Positions 49,601 through 60,322 of a stretch of DNA of 64,000 nucleotides are shown in pieces. A model generated the notes under the pieces. It had not been told where the DNA came from. It was given only the letters and a program-made list of their open reading frames with translations, and searched no databases. How positions within the stretch are numbered: position 1 is the first letter of the stretch; every line of letters begins with the position of its first letter. Made by a program: the position numbers and the translations under genes. Source of the stretch: Rotaria socialis (taxonomy: Eukaryota; Rotifera; Eurotatoria; Philodinida; Philodinidae). The DNA is taken from assembly GCA_905331475.1 (NCBI GenBank), contig CAJNYU010003575.1, positions 53,498 through 117,497 of the forward strand, in the 5' to 3' direction.

Positions 49601-49913
49601 GTCTAAACAATCGTTCGATCAACAGTATGCGCCAGTCGATGCTATCGCTAGTATCTATAAAACAGGGTTTCGCCCGGCAAGAGTTGCTGCATTTGGATCC
49701 GGTGTTTACTGTTCTCCAGATCCTACATTTCCTGAAAAAGGATATGTCGGAGTTGTTCAATGTGATACACAACAAGGGAGAAAAAATTTCAAATGCATGC
49801 TGCAAGTAGCTGTGAGTCCGGACGGTGTCACATTTGCTTCTGACAATAGTATTTGGGTTGTCTCGAATCCTGAAGACGTTCGACCTTATGGCATACTTAT
49901 TAAAGAAGCTTAA
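46646..49913 (+). CDS. Caspase-like (C14) protein, probably spliced to a PARP/ART-like domain
   Basis: Firm exons: 46646..47102 and 47154..47450, joined in phase across a 51-bp intron. Residues 13-140 form a caspase-like p20 domain: KLALIIGNDNY, the His motif YFSGHACQ (His86), and FILDCCKPY (Cys140). After GSVYFNQVIKPAK lies a GTGAGT donor in phase 1; reading through adds a short tail and a stop at 47495. A strong acceptor (TTTATTTTAACAG) at 48657 opens an exon, 48658..49913, also in phase 1, ending at TAA 49911-49913. Joined, the protein would be 669 residues. The last 150 residues resemble PARP/ART folds: WYRAFHGTGR (His), a GFRPAR turn, GSGVYCSPDP (Tyr), and a closing DVRPYGILIKE strand. 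The minus-strand paralogue (54605-56748) has the same donor position leading to an NHL domain. Alternative: two separate genes, the second with extra N-terminal exons between 48395 and 48657. Confidence 0.62.
47920..48285. repeat. Palindrome and G-run repeats in the caspase/ART intron
   Basis: The near-palindrome AATAAAAGACCCCGGGTCTT at 47941 is followed by CTATTATGTTTCAGGGT and a G10 run. A similar TCTTCTATTATGTTG and CAGGGGGG segment recurs at 48232-48270. Related to the ends near 1251. Confidence 0.45.
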
Positions 49914-51292
49914 TTGAATAGTATTATAGTTTTTTCTCTATCACTTCAAAAATTTTTTTTGAGAACTTCATACTATTACGACTTACGCCATTACGACTGC
50001 AAGTCATTGTTGGATTTTTCACGATTAAATTTCATTTTAAATAAAAAGAGGGTTCAGGAAAATGGATACACCAGAATAAAGAAAGCTCTTTCTATTTATG
50101 GGTGTCGGCGTCAGTGTGGGCTTGGTTAAACAGAATCGAGGATCCATACCCACACCCTCAAGATTATTAAAAGTTGTATTTGTACCAGATTAGTCCTCGA
50201 AGAAGGGTCGTCTATGAATAAATTTGTAAGATCATCCGTGTTCACGCCTATCGTGAAAACGTTTTTGAAATTTGGAACTCAATGCTCAACAATGGCAAGG
50301 CTGGCCCGATTATTGAAAATTTAGGGGATGGTAAGGGAAATTTTCCCATATAGGTATTAAATGCATTAATGAAGTTTTATTCTAGCAGTACGTGTGTTTG
50401 TGAACTAGAAAAAGATAAATCATCTACACTTCTCTTTTCATTTGTCTTCGAATAGTAATAACTAAAACTCAATTGTAAAGAATGAAAATCTCAAAACCAA
50501 ATAAGAAAACCGATACATGAAATTTCTGTAGAGCAAAAAGAATCAAATTTTCTTAAAAAGTGGGTGGAAGGGGTGTCACAACCCAACCACTCGGGCTAAC
50601 CCTGAACAGTGGACAAAGTTTGATTGAAATGGATGGAAAAAATTTTAAATCATTCTGGCCAAAAATTCACAGCATATTCCACTCTTTTTTTCATGCTAAT
50701 CAACAATTGAAGAAATTGAATTTAGGTTTGTTCGATACTATTTTTCTTTCTGTACTTCTCTTATTTACTTCTTTTCAAACCAAATAGAAGCAAAACGATT
50801 CGATAGCTTTTACTTTGTTCTGTTCTGTTGTTGTTCTGGTTGTGATGATTGTTGCAATAGTGCAACCTTAACACTTTTGCGAGCACCTATTGCAGTAGAC
50901 AAGTAATCAACATATTGTTTGTTGATCATGATCATGGTGAGTGTCGGAGAATAGGAGTAAAGATTCAAATCGACTTCGAGTTTTTTGCAATGCTGATCAG
51001 TAATATTCTATTTTGTTCATTTGTCAAGTTACTGTTTATACCTAAGTCATTTGAAGGACAGGTTGTTAGCACAGCTACTTTTGGGCTAAAGTGTAGGACT
51101 CATATATATCCCTTAGGCTTGCTAAACTAGTGAAAAACATTTTCAATAAAAAATCTACCTTGATTTCTAAAATCCATAAGTAGAGCATCACCTATTTACT
51201 TATGCCTGTAACAGTTGGTTACTTGTTAGCTGGTATCTTTAAAGATGGGAGGCACTAGTTGCTATGGTCTGTAATGGTAGCCCCCTATGTTA
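49914..51292. other. Intergenic, downstream of the caspase/ART gene
   Basis: It holds the hairpin at 50100; the remaining short frames have no support. Confidence 0.45.
50100..50162. repeat. Hairpin with telomere-like arms
   Basis: GGGTGTCGGCGTCAGTGTGGG pairs with CCATACCCACACCCTCAAG; it shares the CTCAAG end with the hairpins at 2096 and 21928. Confidence 0.5.
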
Positions 51293-52550
51293 CAGGGGTC
51301 GCAACGGTCCAACTTTTCATGGACCGACCCGACCCGTTGATTTGTCTGGACCGACCGGACCGACATAATCCGATGAACTATCTTTTAATCATATTTGAGA
51401 TTAATAAGATTGAAACTTAATGCAGTATTTAGAAAAAGTTACCTACGCGTACACAGTATGACTGTGATTTCTTAATAAATTTCATAAGATCACATAATTC
51501 ATATGATAACAAAAAATATCATAAGTAACGGATGCATCGGCAAAAATGGCGGTCTCAGTTTTTCTTCAATATTCCTTTCAGCTTTCATAGTTTCGGACTG
51601 ACTTTTTTACCCAAAGATTCAGCCTTGAATGCTCTACAAAACCATAAAAAATGAATCGTATGGAGATAGAAACAAAAATATTATGACAGTAATACTCAAA
51701 ACAAGTAACATCAACAAGTTTAGAGCACGAACTACAACTTCTTGTATTTATGTGTGCTCATATCGAGCTATAGAGGCAAATTGAACTGCCGATTGTGTAG
51801 AGCTTCAAAAGGTCTATCTTATTAATATACTGAAATAATTTCATAATCAAAACATGCTGGATAAAATAAGTATTACTTTTTCTTTAAATTTTCTAAAAAA
51901 CGCGTTTTTACCAATAATTTTCCGTTTTCTTGAAAAATTTATATTAGTCGACCAAGTACTATTTTTTGGTGAAAACTTTCTGTCTTTTTTTAAAGGTACA
52001 GACTGGCACTATGGAATATCATGGAGTTATACCTTAATTCTGCAGAAGTATCACTTCCTAGCGACTAGATTCAAATAAAATGCCGAAATATGCCAGAGGG
52101 TGACTAAATGACCAAAAACTGAATGCTTTGTCAATATTTTTTCGTTGAAATATTCTTTCGTATGTTTCATTATATAGTGCGCTCATCATCGCATCAGAAA
52201 TATTACTTTGAAGCTTTCTAAAAGTATTTCACTAGCAAGAAAAAACGCAAATTAATTTGAATACAAGTTCTTTAAAGTTGATATCGATGTTTGTTAGAAG
52301 TATTACTATAATAATTGCTTTGTTTCTATCTCCAGGTGATTCATTTTTTTATGGTTTTATAGAGCATTCAAGGCTGAATCTTTTGGTATAAAAGTCAGCC
52401 CGAAACTATGAAAGCTGAAAGGAATATTGAAGAAATATTGAGATCGCCATTTATGCTGACGCACCAGTTATGTTCGATTCATAAGAAAAAAAAATAAAAC
52501 AAGCCGGTCCGGGTCGGTCCACCGGGTCAGGCGGCCCGTTGCGACCCCTG
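51293..52550. mobile_element. hAT-type fold-back element with 8-bp target duplication
   Basis: Termini CAGGGGTCGCAACG and CGTTGCGACCCCTG, flanked by identical CTATGTTA (51285-51292 and 52551-52558). The arms start with GGTCCGGGTCGGTCC-like words and continue as an inverted repeat of several hundred bp (for example TTCAGCTTTCATAGTTTCGG at about 51579, inverse near 52400). Length 1258 bp, no transposase frame, so non-autonomous. Confidence 0.85.
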
Positions 52551-52728
52551 CTATGTTATTAGTGCCTGTAATGAGTAAGCCTTACGTTTTTCGTATAGGC
52601 TACACGGCAAAAAAGAAGACAAAGCAGTCTAATTATTCTAGTCCTAGACGGATTCAATAAAAACCTTATTAATCAAATAAATAATAAGATAAGATGCTTA
52701 CTTCCTGTTTTTAGAGTTCAAATTGATT

Positions 52729-53409
52729 ATGACTACGAATTATTCCAATCCAATACTTGAAGACCGAATCGGCCAATTCTTATGCGATGAGAATAATTTA
52801 TTAATAAAATTAGACAACCATAAACTAACTGATCAAGACATGACTATTGTTGTTGAACAAGCGATTCAGAAGAAACAATGCACTTATCTTGACTTACAGG
52901 ACAACGAAATTACCTCGGAAGGTATGTCAATTTTAGCTTTGGCATTGAGTGAAAATTCAAAATTGCATACGCTATATCTGCATGGTAATCATTTATTCGA
53001 TAAGGGCATATATTCTCTGGCGCAAATACTCACATCAAGTAATCATACTCTCAAAATACTTGGTCTTAACTCGATTGGTCTTACAGACGTTGGCGCAGAA
53101 GATCTAGCTGTAATGCTTCAGAAAAATCGTACTTTAACTCATTTACAATTGCAAGCTAATGAAATAGGTAATCGGGGAATAGTATACTTAGCTGAAGCAC
53201 TTACGAAATATAATACAACTTTGGAACAATTGGAATTAGCTGAAAATAAGTTGGTGAATGATTCGAGTGTTGATTTACTAGTTGAAATAATCAAACATAA
53301 TCGATCGTTGAAAGTTCTCAATGTTGGACTTTGCACTATATCTGATTCTGGCAAAACCAAACTTAAGGCGGCAACCGAATCAAGTAAAGATTTACAGCTT
53401 ATACTATAA
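52729..53409 (+). CDS. Leucine-rich repeat protein (RNase-inhibitor/NLRC type)
   Basis: A single-exon frame of 226 residues starting at the ATG of MTTNYSNP; an acceptor-like TTTTTAG 18-19 bases before the start could mark a 5' UTR intron. After about 50 residues there are six LRR units of about 28 residues, such as CTYLDLQDNEITSEGMSILA, LHTLYLHGNHLFDKGIYSLA and LTHLQLQANEIGNRGIVYLA. The alternating 28-residue pattern is the ribonuclease-inhibitor/NLR type. No NACHT, TM or signal peptide is visible, so it is probably a soluble intracellular binding protein. It lies 170 bp from the end of the hAT fold-back element and between the two caspase-like genes. Confidence 0.85.
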   Translation: MTTNYSNPILEDRIGQFLCDENNLLIKLDNHKLTDQDMTIVVEQAIQKKQCTYLDLQDNEITSEGMSILALALSENSKLHTLYLHGNHLFDKGIYSLAQILTSSNHTLKILGLNSIGLTDVGAEDLAVMLQKNRTLTHLQLQANEIGNRGIVYLAEALTKYNTTLEQLELAENKLVNDSSVDLLVEIIKHNRSLKVLNVGLCTISDSGKTKLKAATESSKDLQLIL

Positions 53410-54604
53410 GCCAAAAAACATCGACGATGCTTTATGTGTGGAAAAGCGATGAATTTGTTTGTTTGTTATTCGATGCGAATTCTAATTATTCTACAGATTG
53501 TAGGCTTTTTATGATAGAAGACAGCGTAATGTGTAATCAATTTATTCAGTCATTCTTCAGTGTGACGCGGCTTTGAAAAATGCTTAATTTAATAAAAACA
53601 AATAAACTAAAACTGAAAAGATGCACTCATATAAACGCTTTCTAATTATGGAAGAAACTATTAAATGCTGCACTCAATTTTATGACCGTTGATTTTTCTT
53701 TTGAAAGTAAAGAAACACTTATCCATATCATTTTAATTTCTCACAATTTCGATTTATTCGCATCATATTCTGCTTTATATGATGGTCGTTTTATGAATAG
53801 GCTATAACTGTGTTAGATTCAAATAGAAAACATAAGATCCGAAATATGTTATCTGTGGTTTTCAGATCGATTGGAACACCGACAAATAAAAATATCATTA
53901 GCCACAGGAACCATCAGAATTAAAATGTGTGAGTGTAGGTGGCACTGTATTAATGAAATGATTCTTCGGACTCACACTGCATGCCCACTACTTTTACAGA
54001 TCTTCCTTCAGCTTATCGACTAGTCTCTTCGAAAATGTCATCACCAACTTCTGGCACAAACAATCGCTTTCTGTCTTATCCATGCATTTCTCCTGCTCAG
54101 CACTGTCAGTCTAGGGACAAGTGAATATAGATCATTTAGCTTCTACCAGTGGCTTCAGTGCGTTGATAAATAGAAGGGATCATAATTCAGATAAATGCCT
54201 CACGATTTTGGAAGTGTTTAAAAATAATCCGGTTGGAGAACCGCAATTAACCGAACAGTTAACTGACGGGTGTGAAGCGGTTCAAATGACAATATCTATT
54301 TCCGACTATGGAAACTACGTTTATCTCAAATTAATAGGCTCTAGCAGTACAATAATTAGCGACTCATGCCATTTTCGTTTGTTTTTTATTACAATGCTAT
54401 ATGATTGAGAGGGGTAAACGTAGAGACATGAACCATATATTCTCCTTAACAAGAAATCATTCACAATTTTCTTCGAGTAATCAATATCCGTATTAATTAA
54501 AAAGTAAAATGTTTCGATATCAAATGCGTCGAAAATTCTACTAAGAAAGCAGAAGTTCTTTCCTGTTTGTCTCTAATGATATTTTTTTTAATATAAAAAA
54601 AATG
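53410..54604. other. Intergenic between LRR and caspase-NHL genes
   Basis: An open frame at 54121-54408 and its upstream DNA look mildly coding-like but have no family signal. A weak GTGTGAGTGTAGG/CTCACACTGCATGCCC hairpin sits near 53926-53987. Confidence 0.35.
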
Positions 54605-56748
54605 TCAATCAGCTTCAATACGAAATCTTTGTATTCGATGATTATTCGAATCAGCTACGTAGAGGTTGCCATATCGATCGAATGCTAAACCTTCGGGACC
54701 ATTCAACTGATCTGCCTTGTAGCCTGACAACAGTTTATGACCCACAATTCTTTCTCCATGAGCGGCACCTCTGTACCATCGCATCACTCGATGATTCCAA
54801 TAATCAGCTACATATATTGTACCAAACTGATCGACGATCAATCCAGTAGGATGATTCAACTGTGATCGATCTCTTCCTTTGCCTTGACCACCAGCCACAG
54901 TAACGCCATCAGCTGCTCCTTTATCCCATCTAACTACACGATCATTCCAAGTATCCGATACATACACAGATTTATCTGGCCCGATAAAAATGTATGTGGG
55001 ATGATCTAGTTGATTAAGATGGGCACCCTGTCCATTGCCACCTGCTACAACTATCCCATCGTGATCACCTGGTCGATATCGTTTAACTTCGTGCCTTCCT
55101 GTATCAGAAACATAGAGAAAACCTTCATCGTCCATAGCTAATCCAAAATAGTCACTGCCTTCAATTATGGTTTCTGTACATGTACTATTGTTTTGACACC
55201 ATCGTAACACTCGTTGATTGTAATAATCAGAAATAATAAAACTCTTTGACTGATAGTCATAAATTATATTGGATGGTCCACATAGACGTTCAGGACCATA
55301 TCCAGATATATTTCGACTAATTATCCTTCGAGGAGTGTTTGTACCTCTAGTAAATTTCATAACACGATGATTCAAACTATCAGCAATGTAAACATATTGA
55401 TATTTATTCACGTGAATGCCTTTAGGACAATACAGTCGTCGGGATGTAGAACTGCAACGACCATCACCAGCAACTGTCTTAGCATAAAATTTCCATTTAG
55501 CATCTTTTGGAACATTTGGTATAACTGCAACAAGAAAAAAATATAATTGATAAAGAATGTAAATGTTTTTCAGCTCTCAATAGAATTTACGTATCTTTAA
55601 ATACAATTTAATTAGTAGTGGAGATAGTTTCATTATATCATCATACTGAAACATGAGCAAAGTTCATGATTTTATAAGACCTAATTCGATCATGGTCAGA
55701 AAAAATTTCAAAATTTCTGTTTTTTAAGAGTTGATGGGAAAAACAGTTTGTATCAAAAACATGGACTCACTCTAGAAAGCTAGAATAAGGAAAAAATAAG
55801 ATTGACGAAATGATTATCCAACCATCCTAAGATATTCCTGTATTCATATCAAGATAATTGGCAATATTGACTCATTTAAAACTTTGTTGTAACAGTTTAC
55901 AACTCGAAGAAAGTAGACTCATAAATTCAGCATTCAATTTCGTCTAATACATACTCTTCGAAACTTTATTGAGGAATATTTTTCCACCACTGAGTAATCC
56001 GTGCATAAATAATATTTGCCGAGTTTGATTGCTTTCTTGCTGAACATCCATGGCTATGTCTTGAAAAATATTGGTGATATCAACATCTTTTCTAGTGAGG
56101 GTCTTGATTAAGTGTTTATTGAACACATTATCTGTATTTGTTGCCTGATCAGTTCTATCTGTTTGTTTAGCAGTGCATATAAGCTGGACAAATGCTCCAC
56201 TAATTGGCACGATTTCACCTAGGGTTTGGTCTTCCACCATGGCTACACACAGACATGAACTTAATTCTTAGAAATCAGACAACACGTTACTTACGAGTTG
56301 ATGACGTTGGATTTTGTAAGTTGTATGGTACACAACAATCAAAGATAGCTATAGTGGCGTACGAAGGATTTTTTTCGATTAGCCTCTTTAGTATATTTTT
56401 CACAAGAATACCAATATCTTCTACATCTGTCTCAGCTTCTATATTAGAATCGTCAATAGGTATCAGATAGTTTTCTCCATTGACTTGGCAACCATGGCCA
56501 GAATAATAGAATAAAACTAAGTCTCCATTATCAATCTGTTCACAAAAATTTTGTATCAATTCCATCATGTTTGCATCAATATTGGTATGTATCGTGACAT
56601 CAAAAGCAATTTGCTTGAGTAAATTACGAATCTTTTTTGCATTTTTGACAGAACCATTCAGTTTGTTGTATGTTTTGCTGTAGTTATCATTGCCAATAAT
56701 AAGTGCTAATTTTCGACGAGGAAATGCAGTTATTTGAGCAGCTGCCAT
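54605..56748 (-). CDS. Caspase-like (C14) domain fused to an NHL beta-propeller
   Basis: Model: complement(join(54605..55524, 55955..56242, 56295..56748)), 553 residues. Exon 1 (GTAAGT donor) and exon 2 form the caspase-like domain: RKLALIIGNDNY, FYYSGHGCQ (His85), IFDCCVPY (Cys139), then a p10-like part with SGAFVQLICTA and VFNKHLIKTL. Exon 2 ends in phase 1 at an AAGA|GTATGT donor. The next exon (acceptor CTTGTTGCAG) is open in the matching phase and encodes a Cys-containing linker (DGRCSSTSRRLYCPKG) and about five or six NHL units, such as YVSDTWNDRVVRWDKG, IYVADYWNHRVMRWYRG and LYVADSNNHRIQRF. The last intron (430 bp) is longer than usual here. If the join is right, this is a caspase-type peptidase or pseudo-peptidase with a propeller interaction module. 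No signal peptide. Confidence 0.75.
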
Positions 56749-57101
56749 GTTTTATCAAAATCTGAAATATCGAATAGACTGCTTTTTTCACTTCTTGAGG
56801 GTAAAGATGTCTCTAAGAAAGTCGACTCAACACTTATGGTCACATTAGGATCTCTTCATTAAAAACGTTAATATGAGGTATTTTCACAAAATACGCAAAT
56901 ATAACCGTAGGTTAAATATTTTTCAAACAGCCACTGTCTGAATTTTATTCTATTATTTTGCATTGTAGATAGCAAACTATGAATAAAACTGTAATAGCTG
57001 GCTTTATAGTTATAACATTCTTATAGAAATGAAGAATATTTTGGATTAAGTAAACATTTTTTTTCTTAGCTTTCGTCAGTAACTTTCATTACTTGCAACA
57101 G

Positions 57102-57364
57102 AACCTGATGATGATGAAGCAATAGTAAATTCTAAAGCACTTTTTGTAGAAAAAAAGCCAGAAACATTTGGAAGTGTTGATATGAATTTTAATGCAAGTT
57201 TATCGTCGTGTAAATTTGAAATTTCACCGATTAGATGTTCTCATATCGAAAGCATTCATTTAAAAGATCGCTATTTTATCAGAAGTATATCAGATCTCGG
57301 TATTGGCCCTGTTTATAAGAAAAACAAAATAATGAATGCTAACGTCCACACCCAAATTATGTGA
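57102..57364 (+). other. Possible terminal exon of an unrecognised gene
   Basis: It follows an acceptor-like CTTGCAACAG and is open for 87 codons to TGA. Composition is coding-like (PDDDEAIVNSKALFVEKK, then CKFEISPIRCSHIESI). No upstream exon was identified. Confidence 0.28.
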
Positions 57365-57893
57365 AATCATTTTCTCTGCCATTATGGATTATTTATCGCC
57401 TCATTTATCTTCCTTTATGCTTTCTCTGCAAACAGACTATAACATAATGAATATCACTTACATTACGTGGAGTGAAAATGATAATGTTGATTTCGATTAT
57501 TTTTGTATTCACATTGATTTCCTATCAACTAAGAAAGAATGAAATCTATACAGAAGGTTGAATGTGGGTGTGCTTTTTTTCTTTCTTTTAAGTTGTACCA
57601 GAAAATAGAATTCTTTATTGTAAAAAAATCCTTGAAAAAGCGTCGAAGATCAACAAATTCAATCAGTCTCGAGAAAGAAAAAGCAAGAATGAGTAGCTTT
57701 TTGCTCTTTTCTTATGATTGTGTGCAACAGCTGTCGTGAGGGAACAAAATCAAACAATCGCTCGTAATACTACCGAGAAATGATCCAGTTGTATCTCTTT
57801 AACCAAAATTTCTTTTTTCGGAAAAACACATTTTGGTAGTATAACAGGAAGTGTAGCATATGTACTAAATTCTCCCCAGATGTTTTATTTAGA

Positions 57894-57964
57894 GTGTGGG
57901 TGCCTGGGTGTGATGGTTTTGAATGCCAATGACCACACCCACACCCACACCCACACCCACACAC
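57894..57964. repeat. Hairpin with the clearest telomere-like array
   Basis: The left arm GTGTGGGTGCCTGGGTGTG faces a right arm of about five perfect CCCACA units (57933-57964). The loop GAATGCCAATGACC resembles that at 41886. Confidence 0.7.
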
Positions 57965-58894
57965 AGTAAAAATATTATGGATCTCCGCTCTTTCTTTCGA
58001 TTCACAAATTCGCTTCACAAGATGTATGAGTCGTTGCAAGGAAGTAAAATTTCACATGAATTTTTGAACGGAAAGAAAGAGCGGAGATTGATAATTTTTT
58101 ATTATATGTACAGTTGATTAAGCTCTCCAGGGTGGGCTACATATCAGTTGATTTCATCAAGATCTCATATATAATCGTGGCTGTGGTCCCGTACATCAAT
58201 TTTATAGAAATTATTAGTATTCTTAACTTTTGATACTGTTGCACAACTTTTCTATTATTTTCGAGATCTCCAGTCGATAGAGCTTGACAAGTTACGCTTA
58301 CGATCAAAATTTGACGTTGCGACAATACTCTCTTCATAACAAGCTACTAATGGGGAAATTATACATTTAAAAAAAGCTAAATTTTGCCACCGAATCGCCA
58401 TCTCTTTTTCTAAATGATTCATTTTTTCGGTGTCAAAGGTTTAGATTCGTAAAGAACTCAACATTTTTGGTTAGCAAACATATTTTTTACTTAATTTAAA
58501 AACAAATGCTATTGTATAACGGTCCCAACAATGAAAAATAGGGTCAAAAACGAGTGGTTCACGCTTTATAAGGAGTAAACGAATTTTTTGAGCTCTTATT
58601 GTGATATTCGTAATTAGTACCCTTAAATCTACAATTACATCTGGCTTTGGCTCGTGATAAAACAAATTTTGTTTTCGATGATACCTCTGGGGTACCCGGT
58701 ACCCCAGACAAAAAATTGTCGATGTCGATTTTCGATAAACAAAGTTGAAAAAAGTGATGAAGAACGATCCCTGATTAATAGCTGATAGAAATAATTCAAA
58801 CCTGAGGGGGGCTGCAAAACGGCCTTATCCGCCATCTTCCTTTAAATTTTGAAAAATTTTACAAAGTTATTCTCTTCTAACTTAAATTAGTGAA

Positions 58895-59802
58895 AATGAC
58901 TTATATTTAATTGAGTAATAAAAATATTGGAATGAGCAATAATCAAATTTAGCAATAATTATAGTGAATGAGTAATAGTTATATTGAATGAGAAATAATT
59001 AACTTCAATTAGTGATAAATTGTACATAAACAGGGCAATATGGATTGACCTATTTACACGTACTCAAATAGATATTTTTTCAGTTTTATGAAATAGAAAA
59101 TATAATTTATACAAATTTCTCAATCACAATGTGTAGCGCAATATATTTCTCATTGTGAAGGGGGCAGTGATATGCAACTGCATTCTTCTAATAACAGCGA
59201 GTAGGTTAAAAAAAGGCAAAAAAATAGAATAGATGAAAATGGGTTTGGGTGCGGATCTAAACATTTTAGTGATCGGATATCAGTTGACAGAAAAATTTGA
59301 TCCATATAACAATAATTTATCAACTGTTTTGAATTTTCGTTCATTGTATCCAAAGCATTTTAATCAATCGGATACTCGTTCGGGTCCGGATCCATACATT
59401 TTTGGGCTTGATGCGCTTTAGTGTGGGGTGTAGTTTTGCTCTTAATTCATACGGACACCTAACAGAGGGAAAAAAATGTGGAAATCGGCACAAAAAGAAA
59501 AGGAGACGAACCATCGAAAGCATAAAAAGGCTTCATTGACAATGATCTACTTCATTTTCTATTTTTTTTAATCTGCAATTGTAAATAACAATAATATAGT
59601 TTTTCTTTTTTTTCTTTTTAAAATATTAAATTATTACTGTCATGTAATAAGTTATTTATTACAAATTTTAAATTATAAAATTGCTCAAATAAACTTTTAT
59701 TACTTAAATGAATTTTTCTTATTGCTCAAAAGATATAGCGAAATTGTACTTTAATTATTACTCATTCCCATACTTTTATTACTCAAATAAATGCAAGCCA
59801 GT
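58895..59802. repeat. Fold-back element with GAGTAATAA word arms
   Basis: The left arm has ATTGAGTAATAAAAATATTG, AATGAGCAATAATC and AATGAGTAATAG. The right arm is the inverse with TATTACTCAAATAAATGCAA. The middle (59240-59400) has two direct copies of a GGGTSCGGATCYAWACATTT motif. Non-coding. Confidence 0.6.
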
Positions 59803-59952
59803 AAAAATTCAATACAAACCCAGAAGCTATTATTTAATATAAGTTAAATAGAATTGGTCACCTCTCATGTGTACTATGAGTAACAGTAAATGATGAATTT
59901 CATTGGAAATAAAAATGTGATTACTAAATTTGAGACAAATACTGATATAAAG

Positions 59953-60012
59953 TTTGGGTGTGGGTATGCGTGGGTGTATATGAAAGAAAGTATCACACTC
60001 ATACCCCTAACT
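59953..60012. repeat. Telomere-like hairpin interrupted by a MITE
   Basis: TTTGGGTGTGGGTATGCG pairs with CACACTCATACCCCT. The right edge is duplicated beyond the MITE at 60013-60311. Confidence 0.55.
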
Positions 60013-60311
60013 AGGGATGTAACAATACCATTTGGAGACACATAAAGATTGCCAATTTTCACAATGAAAATCTACCAATACCAACAGAAAGATTCCCAGT
60101 ATTGGTGATTTTTCGTGAAAATTACGTTTTTTTTACCAATACTCACCAATACTGCGGATTTTTTCTGTTGGTATTGATATTTTATATACTCCTACCAGAT
60201 AGAACTAACTTCGCTGGTTATAACTAACACAACCTATTTGTTGGTATTAGTAGATTTTCATTGTGAAAATTGACTATCTTTATGTGTCTCCAAATGGTAT
60301 TGTTACATTCT
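60013..60311. mobile_element. MITE with ~60-bp inverted ends and 11-bp flanking duplication
   Basis: Ends AGGGATGTAACAATACCATT and the inverse (…TATTGTTACATTCT) agree over about 60 bp. TACCCCTAACT flanks both sides (60002-60012 and 60312-60322). Long inverted ends with a 9-11 bp duplication fit a Mutator-like MITE (inference). The interior is rich in ACCAATACTCACC-like words. Confidence 0.75.
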
Positions 60312-60322
60312 TACCCCTAACT

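Larger units (their letters stand above)
56749..58894. other. Intergenic with one possible terminal exon and a hairpin
   Basis: Mostly AT-rich. It contains the listed exon candidate (57102), the hairpin (57894) and a perfect 23-bp palindrome TCTGGGGTACCCGGTACCCC (ending AGA) at 58686-58708. Confidence 0.4.

Noticed and set aside
54121..54408. 95-codon frame near the LRR gene
   Set aside because: Mildly coding-like but no start context, domain or partner exon; left as intergenic.
5774..59978. CRISPR-like or true telomere interpretation of the GTGTGGG repeats
   Set aside because: Each site has only a few degenerate units in inverted arms, with no regular spacers and no chromosome end; a hairpin repeat family explains them better.
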